From the NCBI RefSeq assembly GCF_001645125.1, contig NZ_LXKA01000087.1, positions 94,963 to 158,962 on the forward strand: a stretch of DNA of 64,000 nucleotides. Reading direction: 5' to 3'. Under the pieces are notes generated by a model that did not search any database, had not been told where the DNA came from, and saw only the letters and a program-made list of their open reading frames with translations. Positions 1-9,260 of this stretch are shown piece by piece (the first letter of the stretch is position 1; every line of letters starts with the position of its first letter). The stretch comes from Paraburkholderia ginsengiterrae. Lineage in GTDB: Bacteria; Pseudomonadota; Gammaproteobacteria; Burkholderiales; Burkholderiaceae. Made by a program: the position numbers and the translations under genes.

Positions 1-60
1 GAACAGCGCGGACGCGCCGACCGACAACGCGATACCGCGTTTGGGGTCATACTGGTTCAT
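1..60 (-). CDS. EamA/RarD-like permease, first 20 codons only
   Basis: Only the start of this gene is in the window; it runs off the left edge. The visible 20 residues begin MNQYDPKRGIALSVGASALF, a short polar start running into what looks like a first membrane helix. This resembles the beginning of EamA-family transporters of the RarD type, but 20 residues cannot settle the family. It is transcribed away from the egtD gene. Confidence 0.35.
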   Translation of the reverse strand, partial: MNQYDPKRGIALSVGASALF

Positions 61-501
61 CGCGCACCCCGTTGCGCGATCTTTTTGGCGGAGATGGCGT
101 TTTGCTGCGCAGCGCCCGGACGCGCGGCGTTGATGGTTGTCATTGGAAAGGCAGTCTCACAAGCGGGCAGTGCGAATCAGGCGCTGCGTTTTTTGTCTTC
201 ATTAAGCGACGCAAGCCGGCATTCTAGACGGGTTGCCCGACCCCGGGGTCGCGCGCTTTCGCCGGCAGGTTGTAATTATTCCGTGCACATCGTGCATTGA
301 TGCACTAGAACATAACTTCACGTGCGGCGGCCTGAACACGCTTTTTCATCGGCAGCGCCGCATTTCTTTCGCGCAGGACGGCTCACGCGCGAATCTTGCT
401 ACGGAGTCTTGCGACGCTGTTGGCCTGTCTGAACGGCGTCATATCTCGCATGCTCCGCCCGGCAGCAATCCCGTTCATCGTATGTGACTACTGGAGCCAG
501 C
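61..501. other. Intergenic region between the permease start and egtD
   Basis: About 440 bases without a convincing gene. Short open frames here have poor codon use and no recognisable product. The region must hold the divergent promoters of the permease and egtD, but no element matches a consensus well enough to name. A GTGCA/TGCAC inverted repeat lies around 280-305. Confidence 0.4.
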
Positions 502-1482
502 ATGACCCAGCCAGCCCTATCACACGACGTATCGCCCAACCTGCGCGCAGCCTTCGCCGCCGAAGTACGCGCGGGACTCGAGCACACACCGCAAAAAGAG
601 CTGCCGTCGAAGTATCTGTATGACGAAGTAGGCTCCGCCCTGTTCGAAGTGATTACCGTGCTCCCCGAGTACGGCGTGACGCGCGCCGAGGAGCGCCTGC
701 TCACGAAGCACGCCGCGGACATCGTCGCGCATCTGCCGCACGACGTGACGGTTGCCGAACTCGGCAGCGGCAGTGGCCGGAAAACGCGGCGCATTCTGGA
801 AGCGCTGTGTAAAAAGCGCCCCACTTCGTACCATCCGATCGAAATTTCGCGAAGCGCCTTGCAGTTGTGCCGGCGCGAACTCGGCGACATCGAGCGGATT
901 TCGATTGTGGGTTATGAACGCGACTATCTGGCCGGTCTCGCCGAAGTCAGCAAGAAGCGCGCAACGGACGAGCGGTTACTGGTGCTGTTTCTTGGCAGTA
1001 CGATCGGTAATTTCGGCAGACTCGCGGCCACGCGTTTCCTGCGCGATATCCGCAATATGCTCGCCCCCGGCGACGCGCTGCTGCTCGGCACGGATCTGAT
1101 CAAGCCGACGCCTGTGCTGGTAGCTGCTTACGATGATTCGATCGGCGTCACCGCGTCGTTCAATCTGAACCTGCTCGCGCGTGTCAATCGTGAACTGGAC
1201 GGCGACTTTCCGCTCGACGCCTTCGAGCACGTCGCGCGCTTCAATCCGGACGCGCGCAGCATCGAAATGCATTTGCGCGCAAAGCGCGATGTCACAGCGA
1301 ACGTGGGCGCCGCGCAACTGACGGTGTCGCTCAAGGCCGGCGAAACGATCTGGACCGAGAGCAGCCACAAATATCGCGCGGAAGAGGTGCCCACGATCGC
1401 CGACGACGCCGGCTTTGCGTGCAGCCATCAATGGATCGAAGACGAATGGGGATTCGCGGAGAGCCTGCTCGTGGCGCGATAA
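502..1482 (+). CDS. egtD: L-histidine N(alpha)-methyltransferase (EgtD family)
   Basis: This 326-residue protein is an S-adenosylmethionine-dependent methyltransferase of the EgtD family, which makes hercynine (trimethylhistidine), the first intermediate of ergothioneine synthesis. The family pattern is clear: an N-terminal KYLYDEVGSALFE segment, the SAM-binding VAELGSGSGRKT loop (about residues 82-93) and the LFLGSTIGNFGR block (about 160-171). The ATG at 502 is preferred because GGAG precedes it at good spacing; a GTG at 484 in the same frame has no ribosome site. The sulfoxide synthase gene egtB, often adjacent, is not next to it here. A terminator follows at 1538. The cytoplasmic location is inferred from the lack of a signal peptide. 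Confidence 0.88.
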   Translation: MTQPALSHDVSPNLRAAFAAEVRAGLEHTPQKELPSKYLYDEVGSALFEVITVLPEYGVTRAEERLLTKHAADIVAHLPHDVTVAELGSGSGRKTRRILEALCKKRPTSYHPIEISRSALQLCRRELGDIERISIVGYERDYLAGLAEVSKKRATDERLLVLFLGSTIGNFGRLAATRFLRDIRNMLAPGDALLLGTDLIKPTPVLVAAYDDSIGVTASFNLNLLARVNRELDGDFPLDAFEHVARFNPDARSIEMHLRAKRDVTANVGAAQLTVSLKAGETIWTESSHKYRAEEVPTIADDAGFACSHQWIEDEWGFAESLLVAR

Positions 1483-1537
1483 ACGCCGGCAACTTCGATG
1501 GCCGCGCATTGACGCGGCCGCACTCCGACAACACTTG

Positions 1538-1576
1538 GGCGGCGCACCGTCATGCATGACGGCGCTGCCTTTTTTG
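1538..1576 (+). terminator. Intrinsic terminator after egtD
   Basis: A GGC-GCGC-CCGTCAT stem, with the perfect 16-base palindrome CCGTCATGCATGACGG at its heart, is followed directly by six T residues. It lies 56 bases after the egtD stop codon and just before the convergent acylphosphatase gene. Confidence 0.75.
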
Positions 1577-1600
1577 CATCAAGCCGCCCAGTGCGGCTCC

Positions 1601-1894
1601 TTAATGCTGCTCGAAGCGCTCGTAACGTTTTTCAGTAAGGCGCTCTTCGCCGGTCACTTCGGTCACGCGCGCCGCGGGCGGGCCGTGCCGCAGCCACGAC
1701 AGCATGCGGTCGACCTGGTTGGCCGCGCCCTGCAACATGGCTTCGACGGAACCGTCGTCGAGGTTCGCCACCCATCCCTTGATACCAAGCGCGTGAGCCT
1801 GCCGCACGGTCGCGTGGCGAAAGCCGACGCCCTGCACGGTGCCGCGCACGCGCACGTAATACGTTTCGATCCGCTGATCCAGATCCGGGGCCAT
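1601..1894 (-). CDS. acyP: Acylphosphatase
   Basis: This small 97-residue protein belongs to the acylphosphatase family, which hydrolyses carboxyl-phosphate bonds such as those of acetyl phosphate. The diagnostic motif VRGTVQGVGFRH carries the catalytic arginine, and GWVANLDDGSVE carries the catalytic asparagine. The ATG at 1894 is chosen because GTGAGGACAGC precedes it as a ribosome site; a longer open frame to 1960 adds residues unlike the family. It stands alone, convergent with egtD and divergent from hpnA. Confidence 0.9.
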   Translation of the reverse strand: MAPDLDQRIETYYVRVRGTVQGVGFRHATVRQAHALGIKGWVANLDDGSVEAMLQGAANQVDRMLSWLRHGPPAARVTEVTGEERLTEKRYERFEQH

Positions 1895-2014
1895 GCTGTC
1901 CTCACTTTGCTGTCTTTCAAGCCGGCATTCTAGTCGCGCCGCGGCGAGCTTGCTCGGCAATCCGCGCGCCCGCCACGTACAATCCGTCGTCTGTCATGCG
2001 GGGAATGGAAAAGA

Positions 2015-3025
2015 ATGACCGAACAGAATGGCGATCTCGTGCTCGTGACCGGCGCTTCAGGCTTCGTCGGCTCGTCGGTGGCGCGCATCGCGCAACAGAA
2101 AGGTTTCAAGGTGCGCGTGCTGGTGCGCGCCACCAGTCCGCGTCAGAACGTCGAGGCGCTGAACGCGGAAATCGTGGTCGGCGATATGCGCGACGAAGCG
2201 TCGATGCGCAACGCGCTGCGCGGCGTGCGCTATCTGCTGCATGTCGCCGCCGACTATCGCCTGTGGGCGCCGGACCCGAGCGAGATCGAGCGCTCCAATC
2301 TCGAAGGCACTGAGGCGACCATGCGCGCGGCGCTGAAGGAAGGCGTCGAACGCATCGTCTATACGAGCAGCGTGGCGACCCTGAAAGTGACCAGCTCCGG
2401 CCAGTCCGCCGATGAAACCTCGCCGCTCAAGGCCGACCAGGCGATCGGCGTGTACAAGCGCAGCAAGGTGCTGGCCGAACGCGCGGTGGAACGGATGATC
2501 GCCGAAGACCGGCTGCCGGCAGTGATCGTCAATCCGTCCACGCCGATCGGTCCGCGCGACGTGAAGCCGACGCCGACCGGGCGGATCATCGTCGAAGCGG
2601 CGCTCGGCAAGATTCCCGCGTTCGTCGACACGGGTCTGAACCTCGTGCACGTGGACGACGTCGCGGCGGGCCATTTTCTGGCGCTCGAGCGCGGCAAGAT
2701 CGGCGAGCGCTATATTCTCGGCGGCGAAAATCTGCCGCTTCAGCAGATGCTCGCGGACATCGCGGCGCTGACCGGCCGCAAGGCGCCGACGCTGAGCTTG
2801 CCGCGCTGGCCGCTCTACCCGCTCGCCATGGGCGCGGAAGCGGTCGCCAAGATCACGAAACGCGAACCGTTCGTCACCGTCGACGGTCTGAAAATGTCGA
2901 AGAACAAGATGTATTTCACGTCGGCGAAGGCAGAACGCGAACTCGGCTATCAGGCGCGCCCCTATCGCGAGGGTTTGCGCGATGCGCTCGACTGGTTCAG
3001 GCAAGCCGGCTATCTGAAGCCGTAA
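2015..3025 (+). CDS. hpnA: Hopanoid-associated sugar epimerase HpnA
   Basis: A 336-residue extended short-chain dehydrogenase of the HpnA type, found in hopanoid clusters. The N-terminal VTGASGFVGSSVARIA is the NAD(P)-binding Rossmann loop (about residues 10-25); YKRSK (about residue 148) is the catalytic Tyr-x-x-x-Lys pair; the STPIGPRDVKPTPTGR region matches HpnA proteins. By family it is assigned to tailoring of the hopanoid side chain, but its exact substrate is not deducible here. It opens the hopanoid locus and is followed on the same strand by an unrelated conserved gene. Confidence 0.9.
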   Translation: MTEQNGDLVLVTGASGFVGSSVARIAQQKGFKVRVLVRATSPRQNVEALNAEIVVGDMRDEASMRNALRGVRYLLHVAADYRLWAPDPSEIERSNLEGTEATMRAALKEGVERIVYTSSVATLKVTSSGQSADETSPLKADQAIGVYKRSKVLAERAVERMIAEDRLPAVIVNPSTPIGPRDVKPTPTGRIIVEAALGKIPAFVDTGLNLVHVDDVAAGHFLALERGKIGERYILGGENLPLQQMLADIAALTGRKAPTLSLPRWPLYPLAMGAEAVAKITKREPFVTVDGLKMSKNKMYFTSAKAERELGYQARPYREGLRDALDWFRQAGYLKP

Positions 3026-3167
3026 CGCCTGTCCGTATGAATACGCGACGCGTGCTCGGCCATCCGTCACGCGCCGCCAAGAATTTGTTACAACGTCACT
3101 GTGTTAGCGAAAGGTAAAAGCCTACGCGCAGCAGGTAAAATCGTGGGTCTTACCAGAGAAACCTCGC

Positions 3168-3710
3168 ATGAATCTTCACGAACAGCTCGGCGCACTGGAA
3201 ATGGGCGTCGATCAGCTCATTCAGGCTGTCGTGGCCCCGCAGGCCAAAAACACTCCCGAGACACCCGCCAACAACGCCGCCGAGCACGTGCCGGCGGAAC
3301 AGGCCGCGGCCGAACCCCAGGCGGATGCGCCTGCGGCCGAGACCGTGGCGGTCGTTGAAGAGAACGAGGCGCCGGCTCAAAAGCCCCAGCCCACGCTCCA
3401 AATCAATCGACCCGCGCAGAACGAGATCACCATGACGATCGGCGATCAGACGGTCGCGTTACGCACGGAGCAGATCGGCCAGCTGATCGAGGAATTGTCG
3501 AACGCGCGCGCCTCGATGACGCCGGAGCCGCCGCCGGGCATTCCGCCGGGCTGGCGCTTCGTATCGACGAAGAATCCGGTCATGGCGGTTCAGAAGCAGT
3601 CGAACGGCGACCGTTTGCTGGTCATGCGCCACACCGGCCACGGCTGGGTGCCGTTCTCCTTCTCGCCCGACATGGTGATCCAGCTCTACATGATGCTGAC
3701 CAAAGCCTGA
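3168..3710 (+). CDS. Conserved hypothetical protein
   Basis: A 180-residue protein with no domain I can name. Residues 1-25 are helical, about 25-75 are a low-complexity Ala/Pro/Glu linker, and the C-terminal half (about 80-180) is compact, beginning EITMTIGDQTVALRTEQIGQ and containing PPGIPPGWRFVSTKNPV and TGHGWVPFSFSPDMV. No signal peptide or membrane segment is visible. The body looks real from codon use, and a terminator follows. It lies inside the hopanoid locus, but nothing in the sequence ties it to hopanoids. Confidence 0.75.
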   Translation: MNLHEQLGALEMGVDQLIQAVVAPQAKNTPETPANNAAEHVPAEQAAAEPQADAPAAETVAVVEENEAPAQKPQPTLQINRPAQNEITMTIGDQTVALRTEQIGQLIEELSNARASMTPEPPPGIPPGWRFVSTKNPVMAVQKQSNGDRLLVMRHTGHGWVPFSFSPDMVIQLYMMLTKA

Positions 3711-3714
3711 TACG

Positions 3715-3743
3715 AAAAAGCGGTGCCCGAGCGCCGCTTTTTT
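3715..3743 (+). terminator. Intrinsic terminator
   Basis: A GCGGTGC/GCGCCGC stem with a CCGA loop is flanked by A5 on the left and T6 on the right. It starts a few bases after the stop codon at 3710. The A-run could make it work for the convergent hpnB as well. Confidence 0.75.
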
Positions 3744-3777
3744 CATTCAGGTCACACCCTTCATTTCGCGCGCCGCC

Positions 3778-4950
3778 TCAGCGCTCCTGCACGGGCGCCT
3801 GAACGCGCGCCTTCCACTGGCCACCCTTACCGCGCCAGTAGCGCACCGCCGACGCGAACGTCGCGCCGACATAGAACAGCGCGACCAGCGGCAGGAACGG
3901 CGCCCACAACGGCGAGCGGCGGTAGTAGCTCAGCATCGGCGCGTACGCGCAGCACATGGCCGCCCACGCGAGCCACGCGGGCCAGCCCGTGGGTCCGAGC
4001 ACCAGCGCGGCCACCGGCGGCATCAGATAGATGATCGTCATGCCGGCCAGCGTTCCGGCCAGCAGCAGCGGCGAATAACGCAATTGGGTAAATGCCGTGC
4101 GCGCGATCATGTTCCAGATATCCCGCCAGCTATCGTATGGACGCAGCGACACGCTGCGCGCCGCCACATCCAGCCGGATCGCATGACGCCCCGTGCCGCG
4201 ATGCTTGATGCGCGCGGCGAGACTGCAGTCGTCGATCAGCTCGGCGCGGATCGACTCGATGCCGCCCGCCTCCTCCAGCGCGCCACGCCGCACCAGCATG
4301 CAGCCGCCCGCGGCGGCCGCCGTGCGATTGCGCGGGTTGTTGACCCACGCGAACGGATACAGCTTGGCGAAGAAGAACACGAAGGCCGGAATCAGCGCCT
4401 TTTCCCAGAACGAGTCGCAGCGCAAACGGACCATCAGCGAGACGAGGTCGCGCTGTTCCGCGTCGGCGCGCGCCACGAGTTGCACGACCGCGTCGGCGGG
4501 ATGGCCGATGTCGGCGTCGGTCAGCAGAAGAAAGTCCGCCGGCAGGCCGAGCGTGCGCACGGCCTCGATGCCCTGCGACTGCGCCCAGACCTTGCCCGAC
4601 CAGCCCGGCGGCAGCGGCTTCGCGCTCAGCACCGTCAGGCGGCCGGGGCATTGCAGCTGCAACGCGGCGGCACGCGCGGCGTCGGCGGTGCCGTCGGTGC
4701 TGTGGTCGTCGACCACGATCACGTGGAATTCGCCCGGATAGTCCTGCTGCAGCAGGCTGGTGACCGCCTCGCCAATCACATCGACTTCATTGCGGGCCGG
4801 CACGACGGCAGCGACCGCCGGCCATGATTCGCGAGGCCCGATCGTTAGCGGCGCGGCAGGACGCGCGCGCCAGAAGCCGCCGCGTGCGAACAGCAGCACG
4901 CACCAGATCAACAGCGAAAGACACGAAAGAAGAAACAGAACCACTGCCAT
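3778..4950 (-). CDS. hpnB: Hopanoid-associated glycosyltransferase HpnB
   Basis: A 390-residue membrane glycosyltransferase of GT-A fold. An N-terminal helix (residues 3-23) anchors it; the catalytic domain follows, with VVPARNEVDVI, VVVDDHSTDGT and LLLTDADIGH (the DxD metal and sugar-nucleotide site), and DDCSLAARIK further on. The C-terminal third holds about three membrane helices. HpnB is recognised in many hopanoid clusters, but its exact donor and acceptor are not established by sequence. Its ATG overlaps the last base of the hpnC stop codon (TAATG), so the two are almost certainly translated together. Confidence 0.9.
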   Translation of the reverse strand: MAVVLFLLSCLSLLIWCVLLFARGGFWRARPAAPLTIGPRESWPAVAAVVPARNEVDVIGEAVTSLLQQDYPGEFHVIVVDDHSTDGTADAARAAALQLQCPGRLTVLSAKPLPPGWSGKVWAQSQGIEAVRTLGLPADFLLLTDADIGHPADAVVQLVARADAEQRDLVSLMVRLRCDSFWEKALIPAFVFFFAKLYPFAWVNNPRNRTAAAAGGCMLVRRGALEEAGGIESIRAELIDDCSLAARIKHRGTGRHAIRLDVAARSVSLRPYDSWRDIWNMIARTAFTQLRYSPLLLAGTLAGMTIIYLMPPVAALVLGPTGWPAWLAWAAMCCAYAPMLSYYRRSPLWAPFLPLVALFYVGATFASAVRYWRGKGGQWKARVQAPVQER

Positions 4951-5816
4951 TAAACATTACCCTCGATTGAGCGCGCCTCGACCCCAACGCGCCGTGACAG
5001 CCACATCACCACAGTGCGCGCCGCGACAACGCACCAGTCAAATGTATTAAGCACTGGCCGCGCGCGAAACACGTCGTAGTCCGCGCGCTCGATCCGTTCG
5101 AGGAAGCGCAGACCGCCCTGAACGGCGCCGCAGAGTTCGAAACCCAGCCGCCCCGGGATGCGCAACGCGAGCGGCGCGCCGCGCACCAGCGTGTCCCGCA
5201 CGAAGGATACTTCGTGCGCCATGAGCGCGCGCCAGTTGTCGTCGGCGACACCTTTGGCGATGTGCGCCTCGGTGACATTAAAGCGCCGCAAATCCGCGAG
5301 CGGCAGATACACACGATCTTTTTTCCAGTCGGCGGCCACGTCGAGCCACAAGCCGATCAACTGCGACGCCGTGCAGATCGCGTCGGCGTCGGCGAGATTC
5401 TCCGGCGTGCCGGCGCCGATCAGATGCAGCATCAGATGCCCCAGCGGGTTCGCGGACAGGCGGCAATAGCCGAGCAGCGCGGCCCGGTCGGCGTAACGCG
5501 GGGTGTCGATGTCCCGCGCGCACGCGTCGAGCAGTTCGTAGAACGGCGCGAGCGGCAACTGATGCTGCGCCACCACGCCGGCAAGCTTGCCGAACAGCAG
5601 CGGATGCACCGGCGCCGCGCGCCGCTCCGCCACCGCGTCGAGACCCGCGCGAAAATCGGCGAGACAGGCGTGCCGTTCGGCCGCGCTCCAGTCGTCCTCG
5701 TCGGCAATGTCGGCGGCCGTGCGGACCACCTGATAGATAACGCCGATAGGCGCGTGCAGCGCCTTTGGCAGCAACACGCTCGCGACCGGAAAGTTTTCGT
5801 ATTGATCGACGTCCAT
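4950..5816 (-). CDS. hpnC: Hydroxysqualene synthase HpnC
   Basis: A 288-residue member of the squalene/phytoene synthase fold. The two aspartate-rich motifs are present: TAADIADEDDW near residue 40 and LDVAADWKKDRVYLP near residue 170. In the HpnCDE route HpnC converts presqualene diphosphate to hydroxysqualene. The ATG at 5816 (MDVDQYENFPVAS) follows a GAGG; the open frame extends further only through a poor TTG. It is coupled to hpnB by a one-base overlap. Its partners hpnD and hpnE lie about 11 kb away in another operon of the same locus. Confidence 0.9.
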   Translation of the reverse strand: MDVDQYENFPVASVLLPKALHAPIGVIYQVVRTAADIADEDDWSAAERHACLADFRAGLDAVAERRAAPVHPLLFGKLAGVVAQHQLPLAPFYELLDACARDIDTPRYADRAALLGYCRLSANPLGHLMLHLIGAGTPENLADADAICTASQLIGLWLDVAADWKKDRVYLPLADLRRFNVTEAHIAKGVADDNWRALMAHEVSFVRDTLVRGAPLALRIPGRLGFELCGAVQGGLRFLERIERADYDVFRARPVLNTFDWCVVAARTVVMWLSRRVGVEARSIEGNV

Positions 5817-6199
5817 CCAGCGAGCCTCGAAACCCTTTTGTAATACTGGCGCCAAGCGCCGCGAACTGCGTAGTTTAAGGGTTCCGTTCGACCGGTGCAG
5901 CGTGTAATCTTTGCCAGGCCCGCTGTGCCCGGATCGCTGTGCCGGGTCCGGCTGACCGCCCGTGCCGCGGGCGCCGCAAGTGCAATATCGCGTAAGATCG
6001 GCTGGTTCCTTTGGCGCCCGTCCAACACCCGGCGGGCACGTCGAAGCAAAGCCGGCCTGATAGCGTTAGAATGCGCGTTTGGTTTTGCTGTACCGGCCCG
6101 CTGCCGGGGCTCAAGACGTCAACTAACTAGATGATCGCGGCGATAAAGTCATATTTACCGACTTCTTCGAAACCCGCGTCAGTCGGAGTTCGCCAACTT
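5817..6199. other. Divergent region between hpnC and ispH
   Basis: About 380 bases between divergently transcribed genes. It should carry both promoters, but I see no hexamer pair convincing enough to mark. An open extension of ispH starts at 6131; it has no ribosome site and no family similarity. Confidence 0.4.
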
Positions 6200-7144
6200 A
6201 TGCGAGTCATCCTTGCTCAGCCCCGCGGCTTTTGTGCGGGTGTTGTTCGTGCAATCGAGATCGTCGATCGTGCGTTACAGCAACACGGCGCACCCGTGTA
6301 CGTACGCCATGAGATTGTTCACAATCGGCACGTAGTCGAGAATCTGCGTCAGAAGGGCGCGCGCTTCGTCGAAGAGCTCGATGAAGTGCCGCAAGGCGCG
6401 GTGGCGATTTTCAGCGCCCACGGTGTGGCTCAAACCGTCGAGCGCGACGCGGAAGCGCGCGGGCTCGACGTGCTGGACGCGACCTGCCCGCTGGTCACCA
6501 AAGTCCACGTGCAGGGGCGCCAGTATGTCGGCGCCGGCCGCACGCTGATCCTGATCGGCCACGCCGGGCATCCGGAAGTGGAAGGCACGATCGGCCAGAT
6601 TCCCGGCAAGGTACTGCTGGTGCAAAGCGAGGCCGAGGTCGCGCATCTGGACCTGCCGGCGGATACACCGCTCGCTTACGTCACGCAGACCACGCTCTCC
6701 GTGGACGACACGCGTGGCATTATCGACGCCCTGCTGCGCCGTTTCACCGACATCGTCGGTCCTGACACGCGCGACATCTGCTATGCCACGCAAAACCGCC
6801 AGGCGGCGGTGCGCGAGTTGAGCAAGCAGGTCGATGTGCTGCTGGTGGTGGGCGCAACCAACAGTTCGAACTCGAACCGGCTGCGCGAGATCGGCAGCGA
6901 AAGCGGCGTGGCGAGCTATCTCGTCGCCGACGGTTCGGAAGTGAAGCCGGAATGGTTTGCGAACGTGCAAACCGTCGGCATTACAGCCGGCGCTTCAGCG
7001 CCGGAAGAGATGGTGAAGAACGTAATCGATGCGCTGAGCGCATTGGGGCCTGTCGATGTCACGACGATGGCGGGCCGTGAAGAAAAGGTCGAATTCAAGT
7101 TGCCATCGAAACTGATGCAACCACTCGCTGCGCGCGAAGTTTAA
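6200..7144 (+). CDS. ispH: 4-hydroxy-3-methylbut-2-enyl diphosphate reductase
   Basis: A 314-residue iron-sulfur reductase that makes IPP and DMAPP in the last step of the non-mevalonate isoprenoid pathway. The three cluster-binding cysteines are C12 (PRGFCAG), C96 ([11 protein letters not shown]) and C194 ([10 protein letters not shown]); SAHGV and the substrate-binding TNSSNSNRL block are intact. The ATG at 6200 is chosen because homology begins at [10 protein letters not shown]; an in-frame ATG at 6131 is possible. It lies 10 bases before hpnH and is probably cotranscribed, so this copy looks dedicated to precursor supply for hopanoids. Another ispH elsewhere in the genome is likely but cannot be seen here. 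Confidence 0.93.
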   Translation: MRVILAQPRGFCAGVVRAIEIVDRALQQHGAPVYVRHEIVHNRHVVENLRQKGARFVEELDEVPQGAVAIFSAHGVAQTVERDAEARGLDVLDATCPLVTKVHVQGRQYVGAGRTLILIGHAGHPEVEGTIGQIPGKVLLVQSEAEVAHLDLPADTPLAYVTQTTLSVDDTRGIIDALLRRFTDIVGPDTRDICYATQNRQAAVRELSKQVDVLLVVGATNSSNSNRLREIGSESGVASYLVADGSEVKPEWFANVQTVGITAGASAPEEMVKNVIDALSALGPVDVTTMAGREEKVEFKLPSKLMQPLAAREV

Positions 7145-7154
7145 GGAGGACGTT

Positions 7155-8309
7155 TTGTCTATTCCGCTGCTACAGAAAGTCCGGGTCGGCGCCTATATCA
7201 TGCGTCAGCATCTGTCCGGCAACAAACGCTATCCGCTCGCCCTGATGCTGGAGCCCCTGTTCCGCTGCAATCTCGCCTGCAACGGCTGCGGCAAGATCGA
7301 CTATCCGGATCCCATCCTGAACCAGCGCCTGTCGCTGGAAGAATGCCTTGGCGCCGTCGACGAGTGCGGCGCGCCGGTGGTCTCGATCGCAGGCGGCGAA
7401 CCGCTGCTGCACAAGGAAATGCCGGAGATCGTCAAGGGCATCATCGCGCGCAAGAAGTTCGTGTACCTGTGCACGAACGCGCTGCTGATGGAAAAGAAGA
7501 TGGACGACTACGAGCCGAATCCGTACTTCGTCTGGTCGGTCCACCTGGACGGCGATCAGCAGGCGCACGATCACTCGGTGTCGCAAGAAGGCGTGTACGA
7601 CAAGGCTGTTGCCGCCATCAAGGAAGCGAAGCGCCGTGGTTTCCGCGTGAACATCAACTGCACGCTGTTCAACGACGCCGTGCCGGAACGCGTTGCTGCG
7701 TTCTTCGATACGCTCGGGCCGATGGGCGTGGACGGCATCACCGTCTCGCCGGGCTACGCGTATGAGCGCGCACCGGATCAGCAGCACTTCCTGAACCGCG
7801 ACAAGACCAAGCATCTGTTCCGTGAGATTTTCAAGCGCGGCAACAACGGCAAGAACTGGTCGTTCAGCCAGTCGGCCATGTTCCTCGACTTCCTCGCCGG
7901 CAACCAGACCTACGAATGCACGCCGTGGGGCAACCCGGCGCGTACGGTGTTCGGCTGGCAAAAGCCGTGCTATCTGGTCGGCGAAGGTTACGTGAAGACC
8001 TTCAAGGAACTGATGGAAACCACCGACTGGGACAAGTACGGCACGGGCAACTACGAAAAGTGCGCCGACTGCATGGTGCACTGCGGTTTCGAAGCGACGG
8101 CCGTGATGGATACGGTGGCGCATCCGCTGAAGGCGCTGAAGGTGAGTCTGCGCGGACCGAAGACCTCGGGCGCGTTCACCAAGGACATTCCGCTGGATAA
8201 GCAGCGTCCCGCCGAGTACGTCTTCTCCCGCCACGTCGAGATCAAGCTGGAAGAGATCAAGGTCGCCGGCACGGGCAAGAACGTGCGGGCAGCGACAGCG
8301 GCGCACTGA
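7155..8309 (+). CDS. hpnH: Adenosyl-hopene transferase HpnH (radical SAM)
   Basis: A 384-residue radical SAM enzyme that adds a 5'-deoxyadenosyl group to hopene, the first step of C35 side-chain synthesis. The cluster motif Cx3Cx2C is C38-C42-C45 in LFRCNLACNGCGKID; AGGEPLLH and the SPGYAYERAPDQQHFLNR block match HpnH proteins closely. A C-terminal cysteine set (KCADCMVHCGFEA) may hold extra metal. The start codon is TTG at 7155, preceded by an almost perfect AAGGAGGA; no better start exists. It follows ispH by 10 bases, and a strong terminator comes after it. Confidence 0.94.
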   Translation: MSIPLLQKVRVGAYIMRQHLSGNKRYPLALMLEPLFRCNLACNGCGKIDYPDPILNQRLSLEECLGAVDECGAPVVSIAGGEPLLHKEMPEIVKGIIARKKFVYLCTNALLMEKKMDDYEPNPYFVWSVHLDGDQQAHDHSVSQEGVYDKAVAAIKEAKRRGFRVNINCTLFNDAVPERVAAFFDTLGPMGVDGITVSPGYAYERAPDQQHFLNRDKTKHLFREIFKRGNNGKNWSFSQSAMFLDFLAGNQTYECTPWGNPARTVFGWQKPCYLVGEGYVKTFKELMETTDWDKYGTGNYEKCADCMVHCGFEATAVMDTVAHPLKALKVSLRGPKTSGAFTKDIPLDKQRPAEYVFSRHVEIKLEEIKVAGTGKNVRAATAAH

Positions 8310-8370
8310 ACGGCCGCCGGGGCGGTGCGGTGCCGCCCCTGAAGTCTGCTTGCGGCTGGATGTGAGCACA

Positions 8371-8408
8371 AAAAAAGCGCGGTGGCTCGATGGCCACCGC
8401 GCTTTTTC
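8371..8408. terminator. Bidirectional intrinsic terminator
   Basis: A perfect 10-base stem GCGCGGTGGC/GCCACCGCGC with a six-base loop is bounded by an A-run on one side and a T-run on the other. It sits between the convergent hpnH and hpnM and could end both transcripts. Confidence 0.85.
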
Positions 8409-8441
8409 TTTATGCCCCCTAACCCGCGAGGCGATCCATGC

Positions 8442-9047
8442 TTACCCGGCGCTGCGCGCGTTGTGCGCGGTCAGGAACTTGATCAATCCATCGACACCGC
8501 CCTTGGACAACTGATCGGCGAACTGCGTCTGGTACACCTGGATCAGCCAGGCGCCCATCATGTTGATGTCGTAAATCTTCCAGCCGGACGGCCCTTTGGT
8601 GAGGCGGTAGTCGATCGCGTCGTCGCCGCCGTTGCTGATCACGTGCGACTGAACGACGATGTCATTGGCCGAGCCCGCCGCGCTGGCCGGCAAGAATTTG
8701 AACTTCACGTCCTGGTCGCGCAGTTGCGACAGCGAGGCAGCATAGGTGCGTACGAGCAGCAGCGAAAATTGCTCATAAAGCTGCTTCTGCTGCTCAGGCG
8801 TGGCGGTGCTCCAGGCCTTGCCCACGGCGATGCGCGTGGTGCGCTGGAAGTCCGTGGCCGGCACGAAGCGCGTCTCGACCAGCTGGGTGATCTTCGCCAT
8901 GTCGCCGCCGCGCGCCTGCGGATCCGCCTTCATCGCGGCTACCGTGCCCTCGACTGCACTTTTGACAACCGCGTCGGGCGCAGTTTGCGCATAGGCCGCC
9001 GTGGACACCACGGCCGCAGCCAGAAAAGCAGACAGATAACGTTTCAT
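8442..9047 (-). CDS. hpnM: HpnM, MlaC-family periplasmic lipid carrier
   Basis: A 201-residue exported protein of the MlaC/Ttg2D family, called HpnM in hopanoid clusters. Residues 1-20 form a Sec signal peptide ending TAAYA; the mature part contains the family blocks FVPATDFQRTTRIAVGKAWSTAT, FSLLLVRTYAASL and SGWKIYDINMMGAWLIQVYQTQF. Family knowledge suggests transfer of phospholipids or other polar lipids through the periplasm. The ATG at 9047 gives the only start with a signal peptide. It is divergent from hpnN, whose product is the likely partner exporter. Confidence 0.88.
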   Translation of the reverse strand: MKRYLSAFLAAAVVSTAAYAQTAPDAVVKSAVEGTVAAMKADPQARGGDMAKITQLVETRFVPATDFQRTTRIAVGKAWSTATPEQQKQLYEQFSLLLVRTYAASLSQLRDQDVKFKFLPASAAGSANDIVVQSHVISNGGDDAIDYRLTKGPSGWKIYDINMMGAWLIQVYQTQFADQLSKGGVDGLIKFLTAHNARSAG

Positions 9048-9260
9048 ACGCTCGCCAGAACCTGAAAGAAGTAAGCGCCACCGAGCCCGCGAGCTCTTGG
9101 CGAAAGCAGGATAGACCAGTATACCGAGATTGCGTTCCCACCCCAATGAGCCACGCCGGGAACCGCACGTGCTGTCAAATACGAGTCGGACCGCTCCGGC
9201 TCTGTATACTTGTGCACTTTCTTCAAAAACTACGTCCGTAACAAGGCTACTTTCGCCTAC

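Noticed and set aside
2057-3070. 337-codon minus-strand frame over hpnA
   Set aside because: hpnA on the plus strand has the full SDR motif set; the minus frame is Arg/His-rich and unlike any family.
6131-6199. N-terminal extension of ispH by 23 residues
   Set aside because: The extra residues have no family counterpart and the upstream ATG lacks a ribosome site; the start at 6200 matches the conserved beginning.
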